Below are positions 25,806 to 34,228 of a DNA stretch of 64,000 nt, one piece after another. The position numbers were made by a program, and so were the translations under genes. The notes beneath the pieces are model-generated. The model made no database searches. It worked only from the letters and a program-made list of their open reading frames with translations, and was not told the origin of the DNA. The stretch is taken from positions 372,001-436,000 of the forward strand of contig NZ_JAZGJQ010000001.1 in assembly GCF_036408855.1 (NCBI RefSeq), written 5' to 3'. Every line of letters begins with the position of its first letter. The first letter of the stretch is position 1. Origin of the DNA: Olsenella_K absiana. GTDB taxonomy: Bacteria > Actinomycetota > Coriobacteriia > Coriobacteriales > Atopobiaceae.

Positions 25806-25825
25806 GGTACTCAAATGATACTCAC
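25806..25825. repeat. Left imperfect inverted repeat of the island
   Basis: GGTACTCAAATGATACTCAC. Its reverse complement matches 29627-29646 at 15 of 20 positions, with GTGAGTA and TGAGTA blocks conserved. The pair brackets the low-GC restriction island. Confidence 0.35.
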
Positions 25826-25955
25826 GCAGGTAGATGGGTTAGTCTGACCTAAAACCAGGATGCCCCAAATGAACGGAGATTGTTGTCCTCGCCTGCGGGT
25901 ATCATATTTGTTCTGTCGATATGTATTTGCCGGGTCGTTGGGGGAGGTGTTTCTT

Positions 25956-27554
25956 GTGACAGAGCCGGGAGTAGTTTTCACCAAGGACTGGGTTGTCGAT
26001 CTCGTCCTCGATGTTGTGGGATACACCGTTGACAACGATTTGCTGGCTGGCTGTGTCGTTGAGCCGTCTTGTGGTGACGGTGCATTCCTTGGTCGCATTG
26101 TGACTCGTCTGTGCGAGCGAGCGAAGCGAGTAGGATCTTTGTCTGTGGAGAACCTCAAGCCGTGTGTAAGGGCATTTGACCTGGACGATGCCTCCGTCTC
26201 AGCAAGCAAGATGACTATTCGAAGGGCGCTGGTCCGTTTCGGCCTGAGCGAGAATGACTCGAAAACCCTCTCGGACGTGTGGGTGTCTCAGGGCGACTTT
26301 CTGATGGCAAACGTTCCGGCGGCTCGCTGGGTAGTCGGAAACCCCCCATACGTGCGCTCGTCATTGATTCCTCGCGAGCAGAGGAAAGCCTATTGCGAGT
26401 TGATGTCCTGCGTGACAATGGGGTCGGACCTTTACGTGGGCTTCTTCGAGAAAAGCCTTGAAGCCCTAACGGAAGACGGCGCCCTCTGTTTTATCTGTTC
26501 CGATCGATGGCTGCAGAACCGCTATGGCTCACGACTGCGCGCCTTCGTGTCGAAACGCTACAGCCTCGACGTTCACATCAGATTGCATGGGGTCTCCGCC
26601 TTCGAGGACGACGTGTCCGCCTATCCTGCGATTACCCTCATCCGAAGAGGGGCGGGCAGGCCCATGCGCTATATGGAGTGCCGGCCAAGGTTCTCTTTGA
26701 GTGACGTCCCGGCTGCCGAACGCTGGATTGCCTCGGGGGAGGGGGCCTACAGGTCCGAGAACGCGTCAGCGGATGTGCTTCGTCCCCTTTCCGGCTCTGG
26801 CTCGATTCCGCTTGCAGCCCCTGAGAAGCTGCAGTTGCTAGGAGACCTCGCCAGTCGCTACCCTCGCCTAGAGGATGCAGGCGTGAAGCTGGGCATCGGT
26901 ATCGCCTCGGGATGCGACGAGGTGTATATCACCGAGGATCCCGATCTCGTGGAGAGGGACCGCATGCTGCCCCTGTTCTTCATGCGTGACTGGCGTGCCG
27001 GGCGTCGCGAAGCGACAAAGTACCTCGTAAACCCATGGAACGAGGACGGGACTCTCGTGAACCTCGATGACTATCCAAGGCTCAGGGGCTATTTCGAGGA
27101 GAACGAGGAGAGGCTAAGGCGCCGCAGGGTGGCGAAGGATCATCCTGACGCCTGGTACCGTACCCTCGACAAGCCAGACCAGTCTCTCATGGGGAAGGAG
27201 ATGCTCCTGTTCCCTGATATGGCTGCGCGGGCGGACCCCGTTTACAGTGACGGGTCTCGCTACCCCCACCATAACTGCTACTGGATGACCTCGAGCGAGT
27301 GGGATGTGCGTTCTCTCGGCGGGCTGATGATGAGCGGTCTCGTCGAGGGGTATGTGGATGCCTTCGGGGTGAAGATGCGGGGTTCGACCCTCCGCTTCCA
27401 GGCACAATACCTGCGTAAGGTGCACATCCCTTACGCCGACGAGGTCGACGAGGACACGAGGCGCGAGCTCGCGGAGGCATTCATGGCGGGGAATCGTGAA
27501 CGAGCGAATTCGGCGAGCAGAAGGGCTTATGGTTTGGAGGAAGCACATGCGTGA
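25956..27554 (+). CDS. Type II DNA adenine methyltransferase, PaeR7I-like
   Basis: N6-adenine methyltransferase of a type II restriction-modification system, predicted to protect the partner nuclease's site, probably CTCGAG. From the GTG at 25956 (GGGGGAGG at 25940-25947) it has 532 aa. SAM-binding motif I is VVEPSCGDGAFL (about 30-41), catalytic motif IV is VVGNPPYVR (about 125-133), and the C-terminal part carries the target-recognition region (SGLVEGYVDAFGVKMRGSTLRF). The frame is open to an ATG at 25860 but that leader lacks a ribosome site. Base composition is clearly less GC-rich than the surrounding genes, a sign of transfer. It overlaps the nuclease gene by 8 bases. Confidence 0.85.
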   Translation: MTEPGVVFTKDWVVDLVLDVVGYTVDNDLLAGCVVEPSCGDGAFLGRIVTRLCERAKRVGSLSVENLKPCVRAFDLDDASVSASKMTIRRALVRFGLSENDSKTLSDVWVSQGDFLMANVPAARWVVGNPPYVRSSLIPREQRKAYCELMSCVTMGSDLYVGFFEKSLEALTEDGALCFICSDRWLQNRYGSRLRAFVSKRYSLDVHIRLHGVSAFEDDVSAYPAITLIRRGAGRPMRYMECRPRFSLSDVPAAERWIASGEGAYRSENASADVLRPLSGSGSIPLAAPEKLQLLGDLASRYPRLEDAGVKLGIGIASGCDEVYITEDPDLVERDRMLPLFFMRDWRAGRREATKYLVNPWNEDGTLVNLDDYPRLRGYFEENEERLRRRRVAKDHPDAWYRTLDKPDQSLMGKEMLLFPDMAARADPVYSDGSRYPHHNCYWMTSSEWDVRSLGGLMMSGLVEGYVDAFGVKMRGSTLRFQAQYLRKVHIPYADEVDEDTRRELAEAFMAGNRERANSASRRAYGLEEAHA

Positions 27555-28203
27555 TGATGTCAAAGAGGCGGTGCTCGACTGCGTCAGCTATGCTGTGACG
27601 AAGGGTACGCGGAGCGGCAGGCACATCGCTCCTCTTGCCACGAAGATTGCCGAGGACATGAGTCGTGTGGGCTATGACCCAGACTCCATATTCCTCGACG
27701 ATGTGAACGTGACCCTTCCCGGCTGGTTCCGGCCTTCGAAGAAGTGGGATATTACCGCCTTCGAGGGCGGCGTTCTGGTTGCGGCCATCGAGCTCAAGAG
27801 CATCAACAGCAGCTTCGGCAACAACGCGAACAACCGCGCCGAAGAGGCGCTCGGCAGCGCGTTGGACGTCGAATACGCGACTCATAACCACCTCCTCGAG
27901 CCCAACGACCTGCCGCCCAACTTCGGCTATGTTCTCCTGATTCGCAAGACCCCTGAGAGCATGAGGCCTTCGAAGATTGGTGCCAAGTCGCGCTACGCCT
28001 TCGACAGGGAGTTTGAGAACTCGTCTTACGTCGAGAGGTTTACCATTCTGGGAAAGCGCCTGCTACGTGAGAGAATCTACCAAGCCGTGTGGGTCGCCGC
28101 TGTCGATCTTGAGAACGGCGTGGTGGAGGAGCCTGACCCGCTCATGACCTATGACAAGTTCGTCGCCCACCTCAAAGGTTGGATTGGCGTCATGAGGGTG
28201 TAA
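27547..28203 (+). CDS. Restriction endonuclease, PaeR7I/XhoI-like
   Basis: Predicted to cut CTCGAG. From the ATG at 27547 (GGAGG 6 bases upstream) it has 218 aa, a little shorter than PaeR7I or XhoI. The hallmark is WDITAFEGGVLVAAIELKS, giving the PD-(D/E)xK core D...ExK near residues 60-76, followed by the family block INSSFGNNANNRAEEALGSA. The start overlaps the end of the methyltransferase, so both come from one transcript. Specificity is inferred from family resemblance only. CTCGAG is very common in the host genes here (for example 1674, 1881), so efficient methylation would be essential. Confidence 0.82.
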   Translation: MRDDVKEAVLDCVSYAVTKGTRSGRHIAPLATKIAEDMSRVGYDPDSIFLDDVNVTLPGWFRPSKKWDITAFEGGVLVAAIELKSINSSFGNNANNRAEEALGSALDVEYATHNHLLEPNDLPPNFGYVLLIRKTPESMRPSKIGAKSRYAFDREFENSSYVERFTILGKRLLRERIYQAVWVAAVDLENGVVEEPDPLMTYDKFVAHLKGWIGVMRV

Positions 28204-28224
28204 ACGCATTTCATCTTAGGTGGC

Positions 28225-28581
28225 CTACAACCATCGAAAAGGGACTGCGGCAGAATTCTGGCGTAGGCGCTCCCTGCCCTTCCGGATATGGCTGCGTCCC
28301 CCGACTAACTCGCCTGTAGCGAGCTCGTGCCGAATGGCGTCGGCGGTGCCTCCGTCACCTATTCCAGAGCCTTTCCGGTACAGCTCGTTGATAATGCTTC
28401 TGGTGGTGTCGGTCGTTGCCTCGGACATAAGCGTATCGCGCGCCGTGGGGCTTGCGGGCTGTGGGACGATTCCGTCGACATGCCCGCCAATGCCATATCC
28501 AGGCTCTTGTCCGAGGTCGAGTGGCCTTTGCGGAGATCCGCTGGTCCCGTGGAAGTGGCCACTGTCAAAGCTTCCTCCCAT
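28225..28581 (-). CDS. Small mobile-element-type protein (GDGGTAD motif)
   Basis: 118-aa ORF starting 8 bases after the DUF4417 stop on the same strand, with AGGGG 5 bases before its ATG. The second half reads TRSIINELYRKGSGIGDGG then TADAIRHELATGELVGG and RSHIRKGRERLRQ, a pattern I recall as the C-terminus of proteins near phage or conjugative-element genes and in some polymorphic toxins; no biochemical role is known to me. The first half (HFHGTSGS...EPGYGIGG) fits the same architecture. A longer frame starting at 28818 is a shadow of DUF4417. Probably a real gene in a mobile-element remnant. Confidence 0.55.
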   Translation of the reverse strand: MGGSFDSGHFHGTSGSPQRPLDLGQEPGYGIGGHVDGIVPQPASPTARDTLMSEATTDTTRSIINELYRKGSGIGDGGTADAIRHELATGELVGGRSHIRKGRERLRQNSAAVPFRWL

Positions 28582-28589
28582 TTCTACCC

Positions 28590-29309
28590 CTAGCCGCGGA
28601 CGCGAGCGGGGCAGACGTGGATGGGGACACCCAGCGAAAGCAACCAGTCGCCTATGCCGTAGGAGGTGGAGCCGTACCAGATGATCTCCGTGGGCTCCAG
28701 AGCCTCGACGGCGAATCGGACGGCGCGCATGAGCGCCTCGCGGTCGGAGGGCTTCTTGACCGCCGCACGAGCACCGATGGCGATGGCGCTCCTGCGAGGG
28801 GTACCGTCCAGCATCCACGGAAGCCCCGACTCGCAGCGGACGTTCGGCACGCAGAGGGTGCCGTTTCTCTGCAGAAAGGAGCCAAGTGCCTGGTTACGGT
28901 AGGTGTTGTATGCTTTGAGGGCCACAGGGAAGTCGAGACAGGTGCTAAAGTCCGGCTCGATGACGCCAGCGAAGAGCTTCAGGCGGCCAAGGTAGCGAAA
29001 CGGGTCGTTCCAGAATCGCTCGAACTGGTAATCGTCCAGATAGAAATCCACGAAGGCGTCGTAGTCGGTGCACGTGGGCTTCATCGCCTCGGAGAACGGG
29101 ATGAGTCGAATCTCGCTGATGCCAGCGAGTGATACCGCCTCCATGAGAGGGAGGTCCATCGTGCCGACGAAGCTGGCTCCGTCTACCAGTCGCGCATGGA
29201 AGACGTCGCGCTGGTGGCGACGCATCTTACGCTTGATGCGGCGACGCTCCTCGCGGTTGGGCCCTGTAAGCATCTCCTTTGATAAGGGGTGAAGGTCTTG
29301 GTAAGACAT
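28590..29309 (-). CDS. DUF4417 domain protein
   Basis: Protein of unknown function, common in phages, ICEs and accessory regions. Up to 239 aa. The family patterns are VDFYLDDYQFERFWNDPFRY, FAGVIEPDFS, KAYNTYRNQALGSFLQRNG, PNVRCESGLPWMLDGTPRRS, AIAIGARAAVKKPSDREA and the end EPTEIIWYGSTSYG. The start is uncertain: ATG at 29309 overlaps the divergent zinc-finger ORF, while ATG at 29273 directly abuts AAAGGAG. GC content is intermediate. The adjacent small gene downstream suggests a two-gene unit. Confidence 0.72.
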   Translation of the reverse strand: MSYQDLHPLSKEMLTGPNREERRRIKRKMRRHQRDVFHARLVDGASFVGTMDLPLMEAVSLAGISEIRLIPFSEAMKPTCTDYDAFVDFYLDDYQFERFWNDPFRYLGRLKLFAGVIEPDFSTCLDFPVALKAYNTYRNQALGSFLQRNGTLCVPNVRCESGLPWMLDGTPRRSAIAIGARAAVKKPSDREALMRAVRFAVEALEPTEIIWYGSTSYGIGDWLLSLGVPIHVCPARVRG

Positions 29310-29641
29310 TTAATAAGAGGCTCTACTCTGGAACCTGCGAGGTCTGTGGAAGGCTCTTTGTCAGCGCGAAGAAGACCAGGGGTCATTCGGATTGCATGAA
29401 TCGACGACGCGTAATGAGGTCTCGTGCTAAACAGTATGCGATTAGAGTTGAAGGGGGAATTTCTCCCGAGGACGCAGCGAGGTCATTATCCATCTCAATT
29501 GCGGCTGCTCGCGAGATGCTCGAAGGCGATCAATACAAGTTTCTGGAGGGCATTGATTACTGGGGCTTAAGCCTTCCGAAGAAGGAACTCGAGAACCGCT
29601 GGAGCGTACAAGAATCAACGCTTCTCGTGAGTACTAAATGA
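29279..29641 (+). CDS. Hypothetical Cys-rich (zinc-finger-like) protein
   Basis: 120-aa open frame, divergent from and overlapping the DUF4417 start. It contains CEVCGRLF...HSDC (a possible zinc site near residues 20-39) and a helix-rich ISPEDAARSLSISIAAAREM segment that could be a small DNA-binding domain. The only in-frame start seen is TTG at 29279 with no clear ribosome site, so it may be a truncated gene or start elsewhere. Composition matches the low-GC island. Function not recognised. Confidence 0.4.
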   Translation: MIRGEGLGKTFNKRLYSGTCEVCGRLFVSAKKTRGHSDCMNRRRVMRSRAKQYAIRVEGGISPEDAARSLSISIAAAREMLEGDQYKFLEGIDYWGLSLPKKELENRWSVQESTLLVSTK

Positions 29642-29646
29642 GTATC
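29627..29646. repeat. Right imperfect inverted repeat of the island
   Basis: GTGAGTACTAAATGAGTATC, spanning the end of the zinc-finger ORF. It is the partner of 25806-25825 in inverted orientation (15/20 matches). GC content returns to chromosomal values shortly after. Confidence 0.35.
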
Positions 29647-29688
29647 AAAGAAAGGATAACGAGGGAGACGTGAGTGCACGATGTGAAC

Positions 29689-29709
29689 GCTATGACATGA
29701 TGTTATAGC
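29689..29709. terminator. Hairpin between island and yigZ
   Basis: GCTATGACA / TGTTATAGC, a 9-bp stem (one G-T pair) with a TGA loop. No T-tract follows. It could stop transcription leaving the island. Confidence 0.35.
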
Positions 29710-29801
29710 CGAGCACACCCCATCCACGCCTACACTCATAGGGTGGGACGTGTCGCGCCGGGTGGGCGCCAGCGATTGGGTTTTGTGGAGGGGAGCGGGA
29801 C

Positions 29802-30440
29802 GTGCAGGACTCCTACGAGACGATAGCGGCCGCGGCGCGGCCGGAGGGCGAGGTCGAGGACCGCAAGAGTCGCTTCATAGCGCAGCTCGCGCACGTGGCG
29901 TCCGAGCGGGAGGCGCGCGCGTTCGTCGACGCCGTCCGGGCCAGGCACCACGACGCCCGCCACAACGTGCCCGCCTGGATCCTCGCAGACGGGCGCGAGA
30001 AGCGCTCGGACGACGGCGAGCCCCAGGGCACCGCAGGCCAGCCGACCCTCGACGTCCTGCGCGGCGCGAACCTCAGGGACGTCTGCTGCGTGACGACCCG
30101 CTACTTCGGCGGCACGCTGCTGGGCCCGGGCGGCCTCGTGCGCGCCTACACCGCCGCGGCCCAGGCCGCCGTGGCGAGCGCCCGCGAGGCGGGCCAGGTC
30201 GTGACCATGACCCTCGTCACGCGGGTCACCTGCTCGGTCCCCTACGGCGCCTACGAGCGCGTGAGGCGCATGGCCGCGGACGCCCACGGGGTGCTCAAGG
30301 ACACCATCTTCGCCGAGGACGTGCAGCTCACCTGGGTCTTCCCGGCCGGGGACGAGGTCGCCTTCACGCGGGCGATGGTCGATTTCGCCAACGGCGAGGA
30401 CCTGTGCGTGGTGGGCGAGCCCGCCTTCGGGGAGCTCTAG
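29802..30440 (+). CDS. YigZ/IMPACT family protein
   Basis: Member of the YigZ (UPF0029/IMPACT) family with a ribosomal-S5-like N-terminal domain and an EF-G-like C-terminal domain, thought to act in translation or stress control. 212 aa; GTG start after GGAGGGGAGCGGGA. The conserved blocks are KSRFIAQLAHVAS, DARHNVPAWIL, SDDGEPQGTAGQPTLDVL and VTTRYFGGTLLGPGGLVRAY. It is the first high-GC gene after the restriction island. Confident on family, not on role. Confidence 0.9.
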   Translation: MQDSYETIAAAARPEGEVEDRKSRFIAQLAHVASEREARAFVDAVRARHHDARHNVPAWILADGREKRSDDGEPQGTAGQPTLDVLRGANLRDVCCVTTRYFGGTLLGPGGLVRAYTAAAQAAVASAREAGQVVTMTLVTRVTCSVPYGAYERVRRMAADAHGVLKDTIFAEDVQLTWVFPAGDEVAFTRAMVDFANGEDLCVVGEPAFGEL

Positions 30441-30515
30441 CGGCGGGCGAGGCGGCGCGCCCTGCGGTATCATCACGGGGTCAGGTAGGCGGCGCGAGAC
30501 GAGGGGTGCGAGACC

Positions 30516-31103
30516 ATGGGGCTCATGGACAGGTTCAAGAGGAGGCCTCAGGCGACGCATGAGCGCCCGGAGGGCATCCGGGTCGCGGACGGGGCGGCCT
30601 CGGCCGGCTCCGTCCTCTCGGCGGTCACGGGCAGGCTCGTCGCCATGCGCGACATCCCCGACCCCGTGTTCGCCTCGGGGGCCCTCGGTGTCTGCGCGGG
30701 CGTCTGGCCCGAGGAGGACGTGGTCTTCGCCCCCGTCTCGGGCGTCGTCACGGCTGCCATGCCCCACGCCATAGTGATCGCGACCGACGACGGCCTCGAG
30801 CTGCTCGTCCACGCCGGCATCGACACGGTCGAGCTGAGGGGCGACGGCTTCGAGCTGTACTGCGGCCGCGGCGACCGCGTGAGGGCGGGCGACGCGCTGA
30901 TGGCCTTCAGCCGCGCCAAGGTCGCGAAGGCCGGCTACCAGGACATCGTCATCTGCGTCGTGGCCAACTCGGACCGCTACGAGGACGTCACGGTGGAGGC
31001 CCCGCGCCAGGTGAGGGCGGGGGAGAAGATCATCGGCGTCGGGGCCAGGACGGACGTGGCGCCGGAGGAGGAGCCCCCCGGCGCCACGCTCACGTCCGCC
31101 TAG
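30516..31103 (+). CDS. PTS EIIA-Glc-like phosphocarrier
   Basis: EIIA component of the glucose-type PTS: takes phosphate from HPr on histidine and passes it to a membrane EIIB/C, and may act as a regulator. 195 aa with a charged N-terminal tail. Family motifs are VFAPVSGVVTAAMPHAIVI (first His), LELLVHAGIDTVELRGDGF (active-site His) and the C-terminal DIVICVVANSD. No EIIB/C genes lie nearby, so it is a free-standing EIIA. ATG after GACGAGGGGTG. Confidence 0.88.
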   Translation: MGLMDRFKRRPQATHERPEGIRVADGAASAGSVLSAVTGRLVAMRDIPDPVFASGALGVCAGVWPEEDVVFAPVSGVVTAAMPHAIVIATDDGLELLVHAGIDTVELRGDGFELYCGRGDRVRAGDALMAFSRAKVAKAGYQDIVICVVANSDRYEDVTVEAPRQVRAGEKIIGVGARTDVAPEEEPPGATLTSA

Positions 31104-31137
31104 CGAGGCGCCCGGATCTGCCTGGGCGCAGGCCGGC

Positions 31138-32586
31138 CTAGCGCTGGGGCGGGAGCGCGCAGCAGATGCCTTCCCAGGGCAGGGCGTCGACGACGGGCCC
31201 CTCGTCCCAGATGCGCAGCAGCTCGTCGGGCACGAACTCGCGCCGCACCACCACGCCGCCGCCGTACAGCGCGTACCAGTCGGCGCTCATGATGAGGTAG
31301 CCGTCCTCGGTCACGCGGTCGCCCCAGCTGTTCTCGATGCGCCAGGCCTTGGGGCGGCCGTCCGCGCCGAGCTCCACGCCCTGGAAGACCATGGCGTGGG
31401 TCATGGACGTCTCGCGCGCGTCGTACATGGCGGCGCGGTCCATCGCGAGGTCCACGTCGAGGAGCCCCTCGTAGTCCATCGTGTCGGTGGCGAGGATGCC
31501 CGGCAGGTCGTCGACGTAGCGCGGGAAGTCCTGCATCACGTCGGAGCACATCTGGCACGGCACGCCCGCCTTGAGGGAGGCCACGGCGGCGTCTTCGAGG
31601 ACCTCGTGCTCCACGTTCAGGAACCTCTGCGGCCTGCCGCCGCGCACGGTGTCCCACAGCCCCACGTGGTAGGTGCGCCCGAAGGGCCTGTCCTTGCCGG
31701 GGATGGAGACGAGCTCGACGTAGCCGTCCGGGTCGAAGGGCACGTAGCGCTCGACGAAGGCCCGGGGCGTGAGCCCCTCGTCCCTGAGCACGAGCTGCCG
31801 CTTGGGCTTGCCGTCCTTGTCGGTCGGCTGGGGCAGCTGCTCGCTCAGGAGCTCCGCCGGGACCTTCGCGCGCTCGCCGACGCGCATCTCCAGGTTGAAG
31901 GTCGCAGGCGGCTCGCCGAGGCAGATCGCGAGGGTGCGGTAGACGCCCCCGAGGAGCTCCTCCTTCTTCGCGCGCAGCTCGTCCTCGCCGGCGCCCCCGT
32001 CCGCGAGCGACCTCAGGACGTAGACGTCCTTGTGCAGCAGCCGCGAGAGGACGCGGTCCATCTGCTCGGAGTCCTGCGAGCAGGCGGTCTCGGGCATCGC
32101 CGACTTGGGTACGAGGCCCCACTTGCGCACCAGATTGGTCGCCATCGTCCAGTAGCCGCCGTCGGAGACGCCCCAGTCGAGCGCGAAGTCGAGCTCGCGG
32201 TCGTCCCAGGGCTCCGAGGCCAGCCTGATGGCGTTCTCGAGGAGCGCGTTGGCCTTCTCGAGCTTGTCGTAGAACATGCCGAAGGCCTGCGAGAACTCGA
32301 ACGTGTCGACGTCGAGCAGCTCCATGGTCCCCTGCCTGAGCACGTTGAAGGTGGAGAACATCCAGCAGCGTCCGCTGTGGCGCTGGTTGGTGATCTTGCC
32401 GACCTTGGGCACGCTCACGCCGTAGGTGTCCGTGTAGGTGCGCAGCGTGGAGATGTCGCGCGCCGCCTTCATGAGGTTCGAGCTCGTGACCGCGTTTCGC
32501 GCGATCCTGTTCGCCCTGCTCGCCACGAACTCGTCGTGCTGCCTCTCGGCCCACTCGGTGCCGACGAGGCGTCCGTCTTCCGCCAT
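31138..32586 (-). CDS. pepC: C1-family aminopeptidase C (PepC-like)
   Basis: Cytosolic papain-fold aminopeptidase of the PepC/bleomycin hydrolase family. 482 aa. The catalytic Cys is in QRHSGRCWMFSTFN (about residue 73), the His in SMTHAMVFQGVEL and the Asn in RIENSWGDR. No signal peptide. It is the second of two related genes in the same direction, 60 bases after its paralogue. The N-terminus carries ADxR-like residues (VASRANRIARNAVTSS) typical of the family. Confidence 0.9.
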   Translation of the reverse strand: MAEDGRLVGTEWAERQHDEFVASRANRIARNAVTSSNLMKAARDISTLRTYTDTYGVSVPKVGKITNQRHSGRCWMFSTFNVLRQGTMELLDVDTFEFSQAFGMFYDKLEKANALLENAIRLASEPWDDRELDFALDWGVSDGGYWTMATNLVRKWGLVPKSAMPETACSQDSEQMDRVLSRLLHKDVYVLRSLADGGAGEDELRAKKEELLGGVYRTLAICLGEPPATFNLEMRVGERAKVPAELLSEQLPQPTDKDGKPKRQLVLRDEGLTPRAFVERYVPFDPDGYVELVSIPGKDRPFGRTYHVGLWDTVRGGRPQRFLNVEHEVLEDAAVASLKAGVPCQMCSDVMQDFPRYVDDLPGILATDTMDYEGLLDVDLAMDRAAMYDARETSMTHAMVFQGVELGADGRPKAWRIENSWGDRVTEDGYLIMSADWYALYGGGVVVRREFVPDELLRIWDEGPVVDALPWEGICCALPPQR

Positions 32587-32646
32587 CCGTCCCTCCTTGG
32601 TGCCGGGCCTCGCCCGGCCGGTCGCTTCCCGTCCTGCCGGCCTCTC

Positions 32647-34005
32647 CTAGTGGAGAAGGGCCAGCGAGCCCATGGGGTCCCAGGGCTCGAGCACTCGCGG
32701 CTCCTCGGTCTCGTAGGTCCGCCTCTCCTCCTCGCTGAGGTACCTCTTGTCGACGACCACCTGGTAGACGTACTCGTCGAACCACGCGTCGGACATCGTG
32801 TCGAAGCCGTCGCGGCCGTGGTCCTTGCCCCAGCTGTTCTCGACCTTCCAGAGGGTCGGCTTGCCCGCGTCGTCGAGGTCGACGCCCTCGAGCACCATCG
32901 CGTGGGTCATGAGGGACTCGCCGTAGTCGAGGCGGGAGGCCTTGTCGAAGCCGGCCTCCACGCGGAAGCCGAGCAGGCCGTCCACGTCGAGCGCGGCGGT
33001 GTCCATGATGCCCTCGGACGAGAGGTAGCTCTGCGCCACGTCGCAGCCGAACCAGACGGGCAGGCCGTCCTTGAGCTGCGCGATGGCGACGCGCTTGAGC
33101 TCGGAGGGCTCGAGGTTGAGGTAGCGGACGCCGCCGGCCTCCACCACGTTGCCCAGGCGGCTCACCGTGTAGGTGTGGCCGAAGGGCTTGTCCTCGGTGG
33201 GGGCGCTGATGAGCGAGACGTAGTCGTCGAGCTCCATGCCCACGGCCTCGGAGAAGAACTCCTGCGGCGTGAAGGTGCCGGAGAGCGCGAGCTTGTCGTC
33301 CTTGTCGCGCAGGCGCACCGAGAAGCTCTCGGGGGGCTCGCCGAGGCAGGTCACGAGCAGGCGGTAGACGTTGGTCATCGCCTCGGCCTTGAGCTGGCGC
33401 AGGCCCTCCTCGGAGCCGCCGCGGGCGCGGGAGTCGCGCAGGCGCTTGGCGGAGGCGCGCAGGTAGCGCGTGAGGTAGCTGTCGAGCTCGGCGGTGTTCT
33501 CGGAGCAGGCGGTCTCGGGCATGGCCTCCTTGGGCACGACGCCGTACTTGCGCACGAGGGCGCGGAACATGTCCCACTGGCCGCCGTCGCCGATGGGGTC
33601 CTGGAGCAGGTAGCTCACGAGGCGGCCGTGCAGCGGCTCGTCGGCCGTGTCGATGACGTTCTCGAGGAACCAGTTGCTCTTCTCGAGCTTGTCGAAGAAG
33701 AGCGGGTAGGCCTGCGAGAGCTCGAAGGTCTTGAGGTTGTACTTCTTGATGGTGCGGAAGCGCATCGTGTTGAGGCTGGCGAACATCCAGCAGCGCCCGG
33801 AGCGCTTCTGGTCGCAGCGGTCGCCCTGGGCGACCTCGACGTCGAAGGTGAGCGGGTTGGCCGCCACGCCCTCGGGGACGCGGGCGGCCTTGCGCAGGCC
33901 GACCGACGTGACGGCGTTCTTCGCGACGACGTTGGCGCGCTCGGAGCGGAAGTCCGTGCGGGCCTCGGCGAGGTCCTCCGCGGTGATTATGGTATGCGTG
34001 TCCAT
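32647..34005 (-). CDS. pepC: C1-family aminopeptidase C paralogue
   Basis: Second PepC/bleomycin hydrolase-type peptidase, 452 aa, upstream of and co-directional with the other. Catalytic Cys in QKRSGRCWMFASLN, His in LMTHAMVLEGVDL, Asn in KVENSWGKDHG. It shares a similar N-terminus (SERANVVAKNAVTSVG). A C-terminal Glu-rich segment (YLSEEERRTYETEEPRV) differs from its neighbour. Two copies with kept triads suggest different peptide preferences. Confidence 0.9.
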   Translation of the reverse strand: MDTHTIITAEDLAEARTDFRSERANVVAKNAVTSVGLRKAARVPEGVAANPLTFDVEVAQGDRCDQKRSGRCWMFASLNTMRFRTIKKYNLKTFELSQAYPLFFDKLEKSNWFLENVIDTADEPLHGRLVSYLLQDPIGDGGQWDMFRALVRKYGVVPKEAMPETACSENTAELDSYLTRYLRASAKRLRDSRARGGSEEGLRQLKAEAMTNVYRLLVTCLGEPPESFSVRLRDKDDKLALSGTFTPQEFFSEAVGMELDDYVSLISAPTEDKPFGHTYTVSRLGNVVEAGGVRYLNLEPSELKRVAIAQLKDGLPVWFGCDVAQSYLSSEGIMDTAALDVDGLLGFRVEAGFDKASRLDYGESLMTHAMVLEGVDLDDAGKPTLWKVENSWGKDHGRDGFDTMSDAWFDEYVYQVVVDKRYLSEEERRTYETEEPRVLEPWDPMGSLALLH

Positions 34006-34228
34006 CAGGTCTCCTCGTGGTTGTACGGTGATGGCTGGCGGTCGGCCCGCGCGGATGCAACGCGTCCTGGCGGGGGCCCCGCCTCACGAGAGTCTAGCAC
34101 GAGCGCTCCGGCGCCCCGCGCCGGCGCAGGGCGCACGTGCGGTGGCGGTATACTGGCATCCGGCATGCACGTGATCGGGCGTGTGCGCCCTCGGTCGGGG
34201 TCGCGGGCGCTGAGGCGAAGGGGGTCCT

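Noticed and set aside
28220..28684. Plus-strand open frame opposite the GDGGTAD gene
   Set aside because: Ser/Pro/Arg-rich without motifs; the minus-strand frame has a family-like pattern and a ribosome site.
28582..28818. N-terminal extension of the small GDGGTAD gene into DUF4417
   Set aside because: The extension is an out-of-frame shadow of DUF4417; a better ATG with AGGGG exists at 28581.
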